The notes under the pieces: generated by a model
Seen by the model: the letters and a program-made list of their open reading frames with translations, nothing else
The model's database searches: none
What the model was told of the DNA's origin: nothing
Part shown: one piece after another, positions 34,380-46,900 of the stretch
How positions within the stretch are numbered: position 1 is the stretch's first letter
How the letters are laid out: the number at the start of each line of letters is the position of its first letter
Assembly: GCA_000499405.2 (NCBI GenBank)
Contig: HG738138.1
Span: 14,075,208 to 14,139,207, forward strand
From: Onchocerca volvulus
Lineage: Eukaryota > Nematoda > Chromadorea > Rhabditida > Onchocercidae
Length of the DNA stretch: 64,000 nt
Direction of reading: 5' to 3'
Program-made: the position numbers and the translations under genes

Positions 34380-35600
34380 TATCATCAATAAATTATTTTT
34401 AGCAATGAAATAATATTAAATGGACAGCTTGAAAAGAATCTAATGTTCGTTTTCGAATAAAATGATTCAGCGGCTTTTTCCAAGTTTGAAAAAATTAAGA
34501 CTTTGAGTGCAACTATCCACTTAATATTATTTCGCTGCTAAAAATGATTTTAAAATGGTATATCAAATTAGGTGATGATACCAGCAGAAACATTTTTATA
34601 AGTAAGATAGAAGATTTGAACGGCTGAATTCAACACAATTTTATATAATAGTAAGAAGAAAGTCGATGTTATGTGAAGTTTTATAAACTTCATTTTGTGT
34701 GACATTAACCATACGTTCACGCCTTCTCTTCTCTTCTCTTCTCGAATGTTTTTAAATCTTTTAGTGAATTAGAGAATTTGTCAGTGTTCTAAACATTCAC
34801 ATCAATTTTAAAAAAATTAATGTGAAAAGGAAAACAATTTTTTGAAGTAAATAACTATCTCATTACAATATTTCGCATTTTGAGTTGCTATCAATGATTT
34901 CAATTCAAAATTTGCAGGCGATACTTTTTATTACTTATAAAATAACTTCGCATCAAAAGTGTTCTATGTATAAAATGAGCAGGAATAAGTTAAGTAGTTC
35001 TTCAGGTGTTATTTTAAACTTTCAGGAAGTTTTTGGAAATTCAGATAATTTTTCATCATACTTATTCTTATTTCAAATTATTAAATCGGATTTCCTGAAC
35101 AAAATGGGTAAAAGCAATTTTTCCGACTTTTAAAGGTTTTCTACGTTGTCGATAAAACTCCTCCACTCTTGGTATCTATCACATTGTCTTTTGATTTGAA
35201 CGAAGGTGACTATTCTGAAGTAACTAAGTTATTGCACTTTTATGCATTTCTGTTTTTTTGCATGAAGTTGCTCTTGACCCATTTTCTCATCTTATAGGAA
35301 ATGAAAAAAAAAAAGAAAAAACAAATTTAAATCATTTCTCATTCCTTACACATAATTGCTCCATTCTTTTGGTGCGTAAAGTGATGTTAAATGGCGGATA
35401 GACACACTCGACACAGTTAATACAAAGTTCATGTGTAAGACAAACCGAAACATGATTTTAGAACGATTCTTTTGTTGTTAGTCATTTGCAGAGAATTCTT
35501 TCATTATTAATTATCTGCTCTAAAATTCAAAATATACAACCTTGGTCATTAAGCTTAAGATTCTCTATTTAATTTAACAGATGTACAATTGGCCTTTGTA
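34380..35600 (-). repeat. Diverged duplicated block (upstream region of peptide copy 3)
   Basis: Paralogous to 31,540-32,800, and its first part to 18,380-18,900. It would contain the promoter of peptide copy 3. A TCTTCTCTTCTCTTCTC run lies at 34,724-34,742. No gene recognised. Confidence 0.7.
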
Positions 35601-36284
35601 CAAAATCTATAAAGTGAACAAAATTTTCTGTGTATTCAATTAATTAATGAAAAAATATGCAAAAAAGCAAGTGAAGGAAGGATAAATTGAACTCTGTGCA
35701 CGTATACATCCTTCGTATTAATTTAAAAGTAACACAAAGGATGCAAATCCTTGTCCAGGCCTAACCAAGTTTTCGCAGTTCTTACCGGAAAAATGACTGT
35801 AAAAATCTTTCAGCAAAAAGATGTCTGAGAAAATATTATATTACTGATTCAAGAGAATGATAAAGATTCGTTCAAAAAATTTACATAGCAAAACAATTCG
35901 TTCCTTTTTTCTCGTCTTTCTAATAGTCATTAGAATAGCCTTATTTCTGGTCAGTCAAAGCATTCTTATACTTATTTTCCTTCTAATTTCACAACATTTT
36001 TGAATAAGAATTAAGCAAATATTGTTGAGTTCAATAGATGAAATGCATTTTTTTGAATGTGTTTTATCGTGTGGCTTACTTTTAGTGTATAATTTACACT
36101 TCGGTTGCATTTTCCCACTCTTTTTCAGTAGTTGATTTAATACATAAGAAAATTGTTTATTTCACATAAAATGATAATTTTTTTTGAGAGAGAAGAAAAA
36201 AAAAATGAAAAATTACGGCTGACTACTGAAATCTGCTCTATTAATAACTGATAATATATTCAGCTCAATTTCGGCTCAAGCTGA
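35601..36284. other. Sequence between block 3 and the right arm
   Basis: No gene. 36,055-36,205 is a diverged, same-orientation relative of 36,465-36,650 in the adjoining arm (AATGTGTTTTATCGTG, GTATAATTTACACTT, TTGCATTTTCC, TTTTTCA). The CTAAGCTGAGTTCAATTTCG sequence marks the start of identity with the left arm. Confidence 0.5.
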
Positions 36285-36674
36285 GTTCAATTTCGTTTCG
36301 TCATACGTGAAGCACGCTTGAAGAAAAGGTTTTTAAAAAAAAATTTATTGCTAAGTAAATGTGAAGTTTTTGAAAATTAAGAAAGATTCTGAACATGTGA
36401 AATTTCTAAAAACTAAAAAAGTTTTCCTTTTTTAATTGATGAAAAAAAAAATTGCATGATTTGTAATAAATTTTGCGTGCATTTTTCGAGTCACTTTTAT
36501 CGTGCGACTCATTTTTAGAGTACAATTTATACTTAGTCTGTTGCATTTTCCTCTCTTTTTCAATGGTTGATTAAATATACAAAAAAAACTTGTTTATTTC
36601 TCATAAAATGATATTTTTTGAGAAATAAGAAAAAAATGAAAAATTACTTCCTTAATTTTTAGAAATTTTTCACA

Positions 36675-36800
36675 TTTTCGTAGTAATATTTCAAAATGTC
36701 GTCCTTTTTCTAATCCTTTTTCCATATATGCGATGAAACATGCACGGAAAAAAGATTAAAAAAAGGACAATATTTCGAAATATTACTACGAAAAAAATAC
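36675..36800. mobile_element. MITE-like hairpin element (right arm)
   Basis: Mirror copy of the hairpin at 19,219-19,342. Confidence 0.8.
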
Positions 36801-37743
36801 TGATTGGCCTACTGTATTCCACCCTTTCTCTTCGTCAGAAATAAAGTCGGCGATTGGTATAAAAGATTGGATGAAGTGGACGGCTTTCATAAGATACAGA
36901 AGTCGAAATTCGAGAATGTCTTCTTTCCATCCATTCAAAAACTGAAAGCATTCAGAATCCTAACAAGAAACTCTGAATGTTTCCAGTTTTTCTCTTTTTT
37001 TTTTCTTTCACACCGGCAAACTTTTTTACAGAATTATTTCTATCGCAAAAGTTGAAAAAACGTAATTTCCCACGTGCTGAGGCAAAAGTTTAAAAAAAAA
37101 AAAAAAGGAAATCATTTTCCTTTTTTCTCAATTTCTAAATTACTGTAAACGTTTAGGATTCTTTAAATTCTAATTCACTGAAAGACTCAAAAAGATTCGA
37201 TGAAGAAAGTGGAAACATATAATTAATGTCACAATTTATAAAACTTCTTATAATTTCTTTTTATTATTGTATGGACATTATATCCAAATCTTCCATTTTA
37301 CTTAATTACAATTCTGCTGCAAGCCTCGTCTAAATTAATAGTATTAGCAAGAAGTTAATTTAATTACAACTTTTACTAAAATATTTCATTGCATTAGATA
37401 CAACATTTATGAAGTTTTTCAACTCAAAATATTGAAAATAAGGCTGGCATGTCACTTGTCAAATACTTCACAATATATGACTAATGCTTCCTTGTCAGAC
37501 AAGGAAATGTATTCAAATTTCTCATCTTTTTAATATTTGAAAAGAGTCATCAGTGATTTTACAGTCAAATGAGGATATTATTTCTTTTAAATCTGTCGTT
37601 TAGTATTATTTCAGTGCTCAAAAAATTTTAAAACCACTATCGATGCTCTATTCAGCACTATCTTTTATAAGATAATGCAGATTTTCTCTTTTGGGCCTCA
37701 TTATTAATATTTTTTAAGGTAATCATCAGATTTGATAGAAAGC

Positions 37744-38097
37744 ATGAAGAAAATATTGGTGTTATTGATTGTCTTACTAGTTATCGCAAGTGTAGAATCG
37801 TTTAATTGGGGATATTTATATTATGGTCCACCGAATTCTGGAACTGGAGAGTAAATTTTACTTTTTATTAATTTATAAAAGATTAATTCTGAAAAAAATG
37901 TCTTAGACTACGCTTCATTTACGAGGACGTTTAACGTTTTGCAGTGACAGACGAGAGACAAATGTTGGTAGATAATTTCATTCAATCAATGAAAAAATGA
38001 TATGATAAAGGTTGATAACATTTATCATCATTTCAGTTACCCAACATTTAATGCAGGTGGATCGTTCGCTGGCGCTATATTAGGCAAGAAGAAATAA
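37744..38097 (+). CDS. Small secreted peptide, copy 4 (right arm), 2 exons, 55 residues
   Basis: Exon 1 is 37,744-37,850 and exon 2 is 38,037-38,097, with intron GTAAAT...TTTCAG. The protein is identical to copy 1: a 19-residue hydrophobic signal peptide, an aromatic/Gly/Pro mature segment starting FNWGYLYYGPP, then DYPTFNAGGSF and a terminal GKKK. A pyrimidine-rich TTTTTTAAG at about 37,720-37,728 is a candidate trans-splice acceptor 15 bases before the ATG. The mature peptide after signal cleavage would be only about 36 residues. It lacks Cys and any glycosylation site I could see. Confidence 0.8.
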
Positions 38098-38322
38098 CCG
38101 ATATTTTTCTGTCCCAAACACTTTCATTTTATTAATTAAATTATGCGTATTTTTTCCGTTTCGTATGGCTATCTATAAACATTTTAATTGTCAAAGTGTT
38201 ACACACTTACAGAATATCAACTTGAAAGATATATTTGCTTAATATATCTCACTATACTGAGATGAAAATAACAAAAACTGAGTGAGGAAGAACCACTGCT
38301 TTCAGCAACATTGCCAAATGGT

Positions 38323-38484
38323 TACCGTATACAGAAACTCTTTACCATGTATTTTTTCTAGCGGACATTTTGTAAACTGATTGCTATAAAATGCAGCTTT
38401 TTGATGAGGATTCTCTCCATATCTTAGTTCTTGTGTGTTATATCCGTATAGAGCAAAAAACTCTGGTAATTCACTATTCTTACT
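38323..38484 (-). pseudogene. purH: PurH fragment of bacterial type (right arm)
   Basis: Mirror copy of the fragment at 17,536-17,697 with the same translation, including LRYGENPHQKAAFY and HGKE. Not a functional gene; about 50 residues of the AICAR transformylase start. Confidence 0.75.
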
Positions 38485-38513
38485 CTGTGATAAACTTCTG
38501 ACAGAACTGCTAT

Positions 38514-38684
38514 CAAATTTAAATATAATATGTCGATTCCTCACCGAATTTTGACTAGTCATTTCTATAAATATTAATCTTTCAATTATCATTCAATTTG
38601 TGCACAAAAAGATAAATAATCAAGCAAAATAAATGTAAAAATATGCCTAAACGTTGTGAAATTCATTTCGATTTCTAGTACCAA
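38514..38684 (+). repeat. 171 bp direct repeat, inner copy
   Basis: Appears identical to 43,189-43,359. It lies directly beside the PurH fragment and covers the sequence in front of it. Confidence 0.9.
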
Positions 38685-39751
38685 GTTATCAAACTTTCAA
38701 TTCCAATGTTAAACTTAGTTTTATTTATTACCATTATTTAAGAATACTTGTCAGTCATTTCTTGCCGTTAATTCTATCATCAAAGCTTTTTCAGATTGTC
38801 AACGCATTTTTCTTCAAAAGGAAAACGAAAATATAGTCTCTCTTATTCGTGATTTGATAGCGACAAATGATGAATTTCTATATTTTACAATTTCTATAAA
38901 AATTTATAAAGTAATGAAAAATTAAAGAGTATAGTACCCAATATCAGTGTTACATCATGTGCAAAGCAGAATGATATTAAATATTGTTATGTTGGCTAAT
39001 TCTTGAAACCTTACTGATATTTTAATAACTGAATTGACATCTCTATATCTGAATTTTTAATTACTAAAAAAATATATACCTGAATTCTTAATTATTAAAA
39101 AAATTTTTGCTTTTTTGCTTCATTGCTCGATTTTATTGATGAAATCAGCAGTAGACGACACGAGGAATAGAGCAAAGTTGATCAATCGAAGAATAAAATC
39201 CATCCAGTATCTGATTTTATATCTTCATTATGTGATATGTTGAAAGTGATGCAGTTGTTTGCGGTTTGATGAAAAAAAATGAAGGACAGCATTCTGACGG
39301 ATCATACATGTTGAGATTCAGTAATCTGACTGCTTGGAATTAGTTCCAAGCAACCCTTCAACAGGAATTCGCAGACACAAGAAAAGCGGCGTTGTTTTTA
39401 CATATTAGCTTCTATCGTCATTTTAGTATCGAAATAGTTTTTTCCACAAAAAAATGACCCAATGATATTTTTAGGAATTAATTAAACCGAAAATATTCAG
39501 TATTTGTGATTCTTTTGTTCTTATATGATTATTCATTGATAAATATCGCCCTCTTTTGTTTATTGTTATTAGTATTTGCTTAATTATTGCTTGAATTATT
39601 TTAGCTGTCGGTACTCCATAATTTAACTATTTTATGATTTAAACATGTTGATTAAATTGTGAAACATTCTTTATAATTATAACTTTCAATACCAAGCACT
39701 ATATCAGTCAGATTTCTTCGGGATAAGAGTAACTCTTGAAATATTATTTCT

Positions 39752-39865
39752 TCGGAACAGAAGATAATAAGATAATATCTTAAAATCATGATTGGAATGG
39801 AGGACTTAAAAGTCTTAAAAATCCTCCATTCCAATCATGATTTTAAGATGTTATCTTCTGCTCTG
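39752..39865. repeat. Long hairpin, stem about 45 bp (right arm)
   Basis: Mirror copy of 16,155-16,268. Confidence 0.85.
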
Positions 39866-40909
39866 AGGGAACAGAAGAGCTGATATTAAATGTCTGCAAG
39901 AAGACACTTCACAACAAATTCTTTCCTAGAAGAATAAAATATTTAAAAAACTGAATATTATCTGAAATTATTTCTATATATTGAAAAGAAATCTTCTTGC
40001 GTTATAAAATGAAATGAAGTGAATATTATTGACTTAATTTTGAAGAAATAATTCATTGCGATCCTAAAAAGTTGGAAAATAAATGTGCATAAAACTGGCA
40101 GTCCTTGAATATGCAATTCATTGCTGAAGGACTGAGGATCAGACTGACATTTCAATATATACCATTCGTACCATATTCAGAAGTTGTCAGATGGCATTTT
40201 TAGTCATCATTTTCCTCTAAACATTTCATATCTCTTTCGGCATATTATCACATACTTAAGATGTAAAATAAGCATTGGATGGATTTGATTCTTCGGCTAA
40301 TCAATTTTTGCTCTTTTCTTCATTTACCATCTGCCTATAATTGCTCTTCAAGCTCAAATTACTGTAAAGTTAGTAGGTTAATAGTAGTAGTTAGGAAGAT
40401 TATGATTTGGTTAATTTATCTGAAGTTAATTGAATGCAGTGAAATTCCAGCTCGACATACCATCAAATTATTTTAAAATTCTCTCTGTCCAGTGAAATTT
40501 CGGGAAGATAGTTCTGCTTGGTCTGAATGACAATAATAAAATTTTTTGAATTATTATTAATTTTCTTTTCCACTTTACAGTGAAAACTGAGCTTAATGGA
40601 CAAAATTTTGCATGCACTTTAAGCAGTTCCAATGCTCAACCAGTACTTATGATAGTTGTGTACTGCTCCCAAATGCCCGTCGTAAAAATACCCCTAAATT
40701 GCGGCTTTTATTCGTTCAGCATCATAGATTGGCCCGAACTTTGTCAAGACTTTAATTACTTGTAGTGGTGTTTATGTCTCGTGAATTGTATAGTAGCACA
40801 TTGCCTTTTACTAAATATTTGCATTTGCAAAAGATGTTTATCCAGCGATGCAGAAACTCGCTTGCTGTATGGACTTCGTGGAGATTTCTTAGAAATGATT
40901 TGAGGGAAG

Positions 40910-43192
40910 TTTTTTTGTAGTCAATTAGACACGAATGTAAAAAGAAGTAAAATAAATACTTTATTAAACAGAATAATAATATTAGAGCGCGATCAATGTA
41001 AAATAAAATGAAATGTAAAAGGGGGTTTGACGGAGATATTGGTGTGAAGCAAAAAAAAATTTCGTAAAGCTGGTCGATCTAAAGCGAAGCATGTAACAAT
41101 GATAAAAGATGAAATTGGTGGATATTTATACAGTCATCGGGGATACGATCACCGGCGCTAGACAGTTTACATTAAGGATATAAAAAAATGCGCAAGTCTT
41201 TGTCGGCGCTGGATAGTTTATAGAGATAAACAAGCTTTTGGAGCGAGATAATTTACACAAGGATGCATAGGCCTTGTCAGCGCCAGATGATTTACACAAA
41301 AAATGTGCAAGCCTTTGTCGGTATTAGATAGTTTACTGAAAATGCACGAGATTGATTGCATATGAAAATTCATTTTTTTTGCAAAATAATTTCGGATTTC
41401 CGACACTTGTAAGGCTCTATAACATTGATCACCCTGCATTCTCATAGAATGCCCGTTGCGGTACCTTGTTGTTTTGCCGAATAGTTCAACCTTCAAATGA
41501 CTTATATGTTCTAATTCACTTTTGTGCAATTCACTTCAAATATGTTCTTAAAATGTCTTTGATAAAGCAAAGTGGTATTTGACGGTCAAAGTTTTTTGCG
41601 TCTATTGACATGTACTGTGGATATATCACTTTGTTTATATCAAATAACTCTTTGATCGATAGAGATTGATGAATTTAGAGGTGCCATATCGGCTAGATAC
41701 ATTGTATATGCTTGAAAATAGCTTGACATAAGCGCCATTATCATCAACCTCGTCTTTTTGGTCCTTCCTTCAGTGTGGACTATGTTCGCAACTTTATTGT
41801 CGCCGCGTTTATGTCTGAATCTCTCGGTTTGTATCACGCTCACTTTGATCTATATTTTAATCCATCTCAGATTATGTATGGTATCGCCTGCCTCCGTTTG
41901 TTGGGGTTTGAGTAAAATTCTTTAAATGTTTTATTTACTGATTCGGCTACTGCCTGCTGCATATTTTTCCCATTCCATTTCAGTCTTCTTTAACTTGTCC
42001 TTAATCCTTGTGGATCTGATCTCTTCATTTGTAGATGTGATCTCCAGATCTTATTTGGACTTATTTATTTGTACAATAGTTCGAAGAGTGTATTTTTTTT
42101 TTTCTTCGTGCGTATAGCATGTTCCAAGACCGAAAAAAATTTAACCGTTAATAAAGTTTGCCTCTATAGGATTGTTTCAATTTGTTAGAAATGTGTAGTA
42201 AATTGTAACACCGAATTTCATTTGTATGTAATGCTTCCGACCTTTGTGATTTAGTTATTATGCTGTCAATGACCCAGTGTTTGGATCCTAGAATATTCCA
42301 GTCTGAGTATTGTTTAGTCATGTTTTAGTAGCAAGTTATTGGTCTGTTGTAAATTCCGATCAGCAGGTATGGCAACATCTCGCCCAGAATACCGTGAAAG
42401 CTTGAATTTAGGCTCACAAATCCATTCAGTTTCTTTTACCTCCTCACAACTTAATTCATTAACTATTTATACCCAGATGCTGTGAATCCAGGTGGACTAG
42501 ATTATGGTTTTATCAATTGTAGTTACTCGTGCTGCTCTGGTAGCAGATAGAGGTATATCGATTTCGTAACTTTGTGAGCTTGAAAAACAGCTCGATTCAT
42601 ATTTTCTGCTTCCTTTATGTCCCGCTTCTCTCTTCTTTGACTCGCGTTGTTTGTTCTGGAGCGGTCCTTTCCGATGAAAAAACAAGTATTCTCCTTATTG
42701 CTCTTGGTGCCGTTGGCAAATTACCCATCAGTAAGTGAGGAAAACGCTGCCTTTAACTCCTGCCAATAACCAGTTCCACCAAAGGTCAGGCTATTCGGTC
42801 GTGAATCCCATGTCGTATGAGGCGGTACCTTGCCTGTTCCGGGTGGCTCCTAAAAATAGCTCCTGTTTATATCCGTAAATGGTAAACTTGACAGTACTGT
42901 GAACATTGCTTTCAGTCCTTTTCGAGATTTGGAATAAGCCTCTTGTTAAAGTATTGCTGTTCTCTCCTGTTGCAAAATATTTTTTTTCTTTTCGGTTTTA
43001 TTGACAGTAGCACCTTTATCAAACAGCTGGATCACCATTTTAATAAACCCTTAAGGAGAAATAGGCAAATTGGAACATCGAAGAAATCTCTGTTATTCAA
43101 AATAGCGAACATTTTTGAATCTTCAAGATGTCAATTATAGTAAATTGCACTTCTGTCAGCTAAGGAAAACAAACTTATTGTAGGAAAGCAAA
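40910..43192 (-). mobile_element. Decayed retroelement-like insertion (right arm copy)
   Basis: Mirror copy of 12,828-15,110, including the minisatellite at 41,145-41,335. One base differs near 42,810 relative to the left copy. Confidence 0.4.
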
Positions 43193-43359
43193 TTTAAATA
43201 TAATATGTCGATTCCTCACCGAATTTTGACTAGTCATTTCTATAAATATTAATCTTTCAATTATCATTCAATTTGTGCACAAAAAGATAAATAATCAAGC
43301 AAAATAAATGTAAAAATATGCCTAAACGTTGTGAAATTCATTTCGATTTCTAGTACCAA
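43189..43359 (+). repeat. 171 bp direct repeat, outer copy
   Basis: Identical by eye to 38,514-38,684. Beyond 43,360 the two sequences remain alignable but clearly diverged to about 43,690 (AAAGCTTTTTCAGATTG, GCAAAGCAGAATGATATT). Confidence 0.9.
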
Positions 43360-43734
43360 ATATCTGTCACTCACACTTTCAATTCCAGTATTAAATTTAA
43401 TTTTATTTATAAAATTCCATTATATAAAGCTTTTTCAGATTGCCAACGCTTTTGTTCTTTAAATTGAAAACAAAAACTGATTTGACTCTTTCGTAATTTG
43501 ATATCGTCAAATAATAAATCTTGCTTTTTACAAGTTTTACGAAAATTTAGAAAGTAATGACAAAAGAAAAAACGCAATGTCAAGGTTATGCTGTGAGCAA
43601 AGCAGAATGATATTGAATATTATCACGATGACTAATTGTTGAAAACCTTACGATGAATATTTTGACATATCGCATTGTATAAAGTAAATAAATTTTTCTG
43701 AATGTTTAATTACTAATGAAAAAAAAAATGCAAA

Positions 43735-44900
43735 AGTACGTAAGCAAAGTAAATATAAGCTGTACTCTGTGCAGCACACGACAAAAACATCTCAAAAAAT
43801 GTATGCAAAATTTTGTCCATTAAACTCAACCAAATTTTCTCAGTTTTTGCCGTGAAGTTGGATAATAAATTAGTAACAATTTAAGGAATTTTTCCATCAT
43901 CCCAGATCAAGCAGAATTATCTTTCTTAAATTTCACTGGACAGAGAGAATTTCACGATAGTTGTTATAATATGTCCAGGCAGGAGTTCACTGTAATCATA
44001 TCAATTTAAAAAATTAAAACGATTACCATGAAATTAATATGATTAAAATGAGTTGATCAAATGACAACTTCATTATTCACTACTACTAACCACTAGCTCT
44101 GCAGTAATTAAAGGATTTGTTGTTACTGAATAACTTTTCTTCCCGCATTAATGGCTTGATTCTATTGACTGAAACATCAATAGGTAGATAAATAAATAAA
44201 AAAACAAAGTTGATCAGTCGAAGAATTATATCCATTCAATGTCTTATTCATCAACTTAAGATGATAATATATAGGAAAAAATATGAAATGTTTCGTGGAA
44301 ATGATTGATGAGGAGGAGAAAATGAACAATTGAGAAGATACATGGTGAAACATAAGTCTGATCCATCAGTCCTTCAGCGAGAATTTGCATATGCAAGAAG
44401 GACTGAATAGTTTTATACATATCCTTTTCCATCTTTTTAGTACCGCAATAATTATTTCCTTCAAAATTGAGTCAGTAATGCTCATTACATTTAATATAAT
44501 GTAAGAAGATTTCTTTTCAATAAATAGAAATAACTTCTAATAATATTCAATTTTTGATTATCTTGTTCTTCTAGAAAAAAGTGTCTTGTTAAGTATGTTT
44601 TTGCGAGACACTTGATATCAGTCTTAAAAAGTCCTGCATTCCATTGATAGTTTTGATTGCAAAAATATCATTAATCATTACTCGAAAAAATCCGACGAGT
44701 ATACTGTGGTATACTGCCTAAGATTAAAAGTTGTATTCGGTAAAAGATTTCACACTTTAATAGACATGTTTGAGTTATAAAATGGTTGAATTATCAAACA
44801 TTATCAGCTAAAAGAATTTAAGCAATGGATAGCAAACACTGATAGTAATAAACAAATGAAGAATCGTGCAAGAATAAAAGGATTGCTAAAAACTAAATAG
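43735..44900 (+). repeat. Diverged copy of left-arm block 15.4-16.5 kb
   Basis: Runs in the orientation of the left arm. Shared landmarks are GCAAAATTTTGTCCATTAA, AAATTTCACTGGACAGAGAGAATTT, TCTGATCC(A)TCAGTCCTTCAGC and GAAGATTTCTTTTCAATA. It lacks the GC-richer insertion and the second half of the long hairpin, so it preserves an earlier state of the block. No gene. Confidence 0.75.
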
Positions 44901-45239
44901 TTTCTACCTAACTAATATTTTAAATCGTAAAATAACAAAATATTTTATGTTAGACTAAATCTCAATGTTTTCATTTATGATCTGCAAGATATGATGTCGC
45001 CGATCTTCTTAACCGTGAAAACGATTGAGAGTTCTTGTTTCTTATCCTATTGTTTTCGAAACTTTGCGATATTTCAAACTTGGTTAATTAAATCTTTATA
45101 GTGAAAATCGATGATACAACAACATACAGAGTGTGTCTTCTATAGTTTCTGCAATTAGACAGAAACTAAAATATCATCAGCATGCTCGAACTCCCTCACC
45201 ATTATAAACGTTGGTATTGAGGATAATCAATCATATCAA

Positions 45240-45425
45240 TACAACAAACTGATCTCCTGGTATCACATCATTTCAAATGATCTTATGCTCAGGACCTCTT
45301 ATTTATGGAGGGAGGATCCTGATAAAGCACTGATCTACAAGAAAGCACCTTTGTTAGCGCATAAGAACGCGCCTTTATTGGCGCATGACCTGCACCATAG
45401 CATAGAACAAAGATTAAAAAGCTAT
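45240..45425 (+). mobile_element. Fragment of the foldback element found at 60-1350
   Basis: TTTCAAATGATCTTATGCTCAGGA, GGAGGATCCTGATA and TTTGTTAGCGCATAAGAACG match 1080-1170 with substitutions and indels. A tandem echo of the last motif (TTTATTGGCGCATGA) follows. Confidence 0.7.
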
Positions 45426-46900
45426 TTGACCTAAAAACAAAGAAATAAATCCACATAACTAAACAAGAAATACACTTGGAGAACGAAGAAATCATTTATT
45501 CTCAGGTATCCTCGCGATTTCAGCGAATTCAGTTGTGAATCTGTAGTTTGCCCTTCTGACCTCATATATCAACACGGATATGTTATTAATTGCTATGAGT
45601 TTGCTTTGATTCCTAGAAGTTTCCTGATCTGACTGCTGAAAGACCGGCTTCACATAGCACATAGATAGATGCTAAAAAAGTTAAACGTCAAATACAAGCA
45701 AAAAAATTCATTTTTTTTTTCATTTCTCAAACAGTATCACTTTATATGAAATGAACAAATTTTTTTGTATGTTTAATCAAATAACAAAGAAATATAAAAA
45801 AATGTAAATAAGTGTAAATTGTATTTTGTGCCACACACTACAAAAAGACGCAAAAAATATATGCAAATTTTGTCCATCAAATTTACCCATATTTTTATAT
45901 TATTGTCCAAAAATGACAGGTGAATCTTGCAGCACAGAATCTTTTCTCTCCCATTTTTAATAACCTTTCCCAAATTATTTGCACGACACAAATTATAGCA
46001 GTGGGTAGCCGTATCAGGGTGATATATATGAGGTCAGGCAGGCAATCTTCAAATTCACAGGCGAATTCATACCTTGCAAATTGTAAATGCAAAATTAAAA
46101 TCAAGTTTAGTGGAACATATATCATTTGTAATTTTAAGATTTACGAATTAGTTAAGACGAAACCATTTATTGTTTAGCACTTCTTTTAATTTTGCATGTT
46201 TAATCACTCACTGAGAATCACATATCTAATACAAGCTTAATATATTCAAATTATTTCTTTCCTGTCAATAATAATAATTTATTATATGATTCAAGCATCT
46301 AGATTAAAGTGTGGAATGATTCGTTTAGCGTCTATTTATTCTGTGTTTGTTTTTAAAAAAATTTCTACGATTACTACCAGTAAACGCATTTTTTTTATTG
46401 TGCAAAATGATAACATCCATTTTATCTATAGATTAAATTTGTTCTCGGTGAAGTTAAAAAATTTGCAAAAAATCATGATTTACTTCGGGTTCTATATGTA
46501 GTAAAAAATGGTCTTTTACATGCAATTAGTGTAAAATGCGGTTTTTCATGTGTGAAATTAGGCACTAATATTGTGAATTCTTCACCGCATATCATTACAA
46601 TTTGAAATAATTACTATATGGAAATTTTGAAGTAAAAAGTATTGCTGAAGATATCATTGTTATTATAACACTGTTTGCAGATGAGGTCTTTTACAAAGCC
46701 AGGTAAATGCAAATATCTTGCAAAAAGAAGCATAAGCAGCTAATTTGTAGAAGGACAAGATTCTGAAAAGATGAATGAATCTCATCAGAAATCATTTCGG
46801 ACAATAATGAAATCATTTAATATATGACTGATTATTTAGATTATTTTTTATAAAGTACTGGACCATTTTTGATATTACTGGATTATTTTTGATTAAATAA
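45426..46900. other. Intergenic, with one dispersed repeat copy
   Basis: 45,700-45,890 is a diverged relative of 19,370-19,560 and 43,735-43,860 (TCTCAAACAGTATCACTTTATATGAAATGAACAAATTTTTTTGTA). No gene is supported; the frames around 45.9-46.5 kb have no recognisable product. Confidence 0.5.

Larger units (their letters stand above)
36285..43192 (-). repeat. Right arm of the 6.9 kb inverted duplication
   Basis: Reverse complement of 12,828-19,735. It contains, in order from the inside: MITE-like hairpin (36,675-36,800), secreted-peptide gene on the plus strand, PurH fragment, 45 bp-stem hairpin (39,752-39,865), LTR-like end with minisatellite, and the GC-richer decayed element. At the outer edge the identity with the left arm stops at 43,192, in the middle of a CAAATTTA match to the sequence at 38,514. 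Confidence 0.95.
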
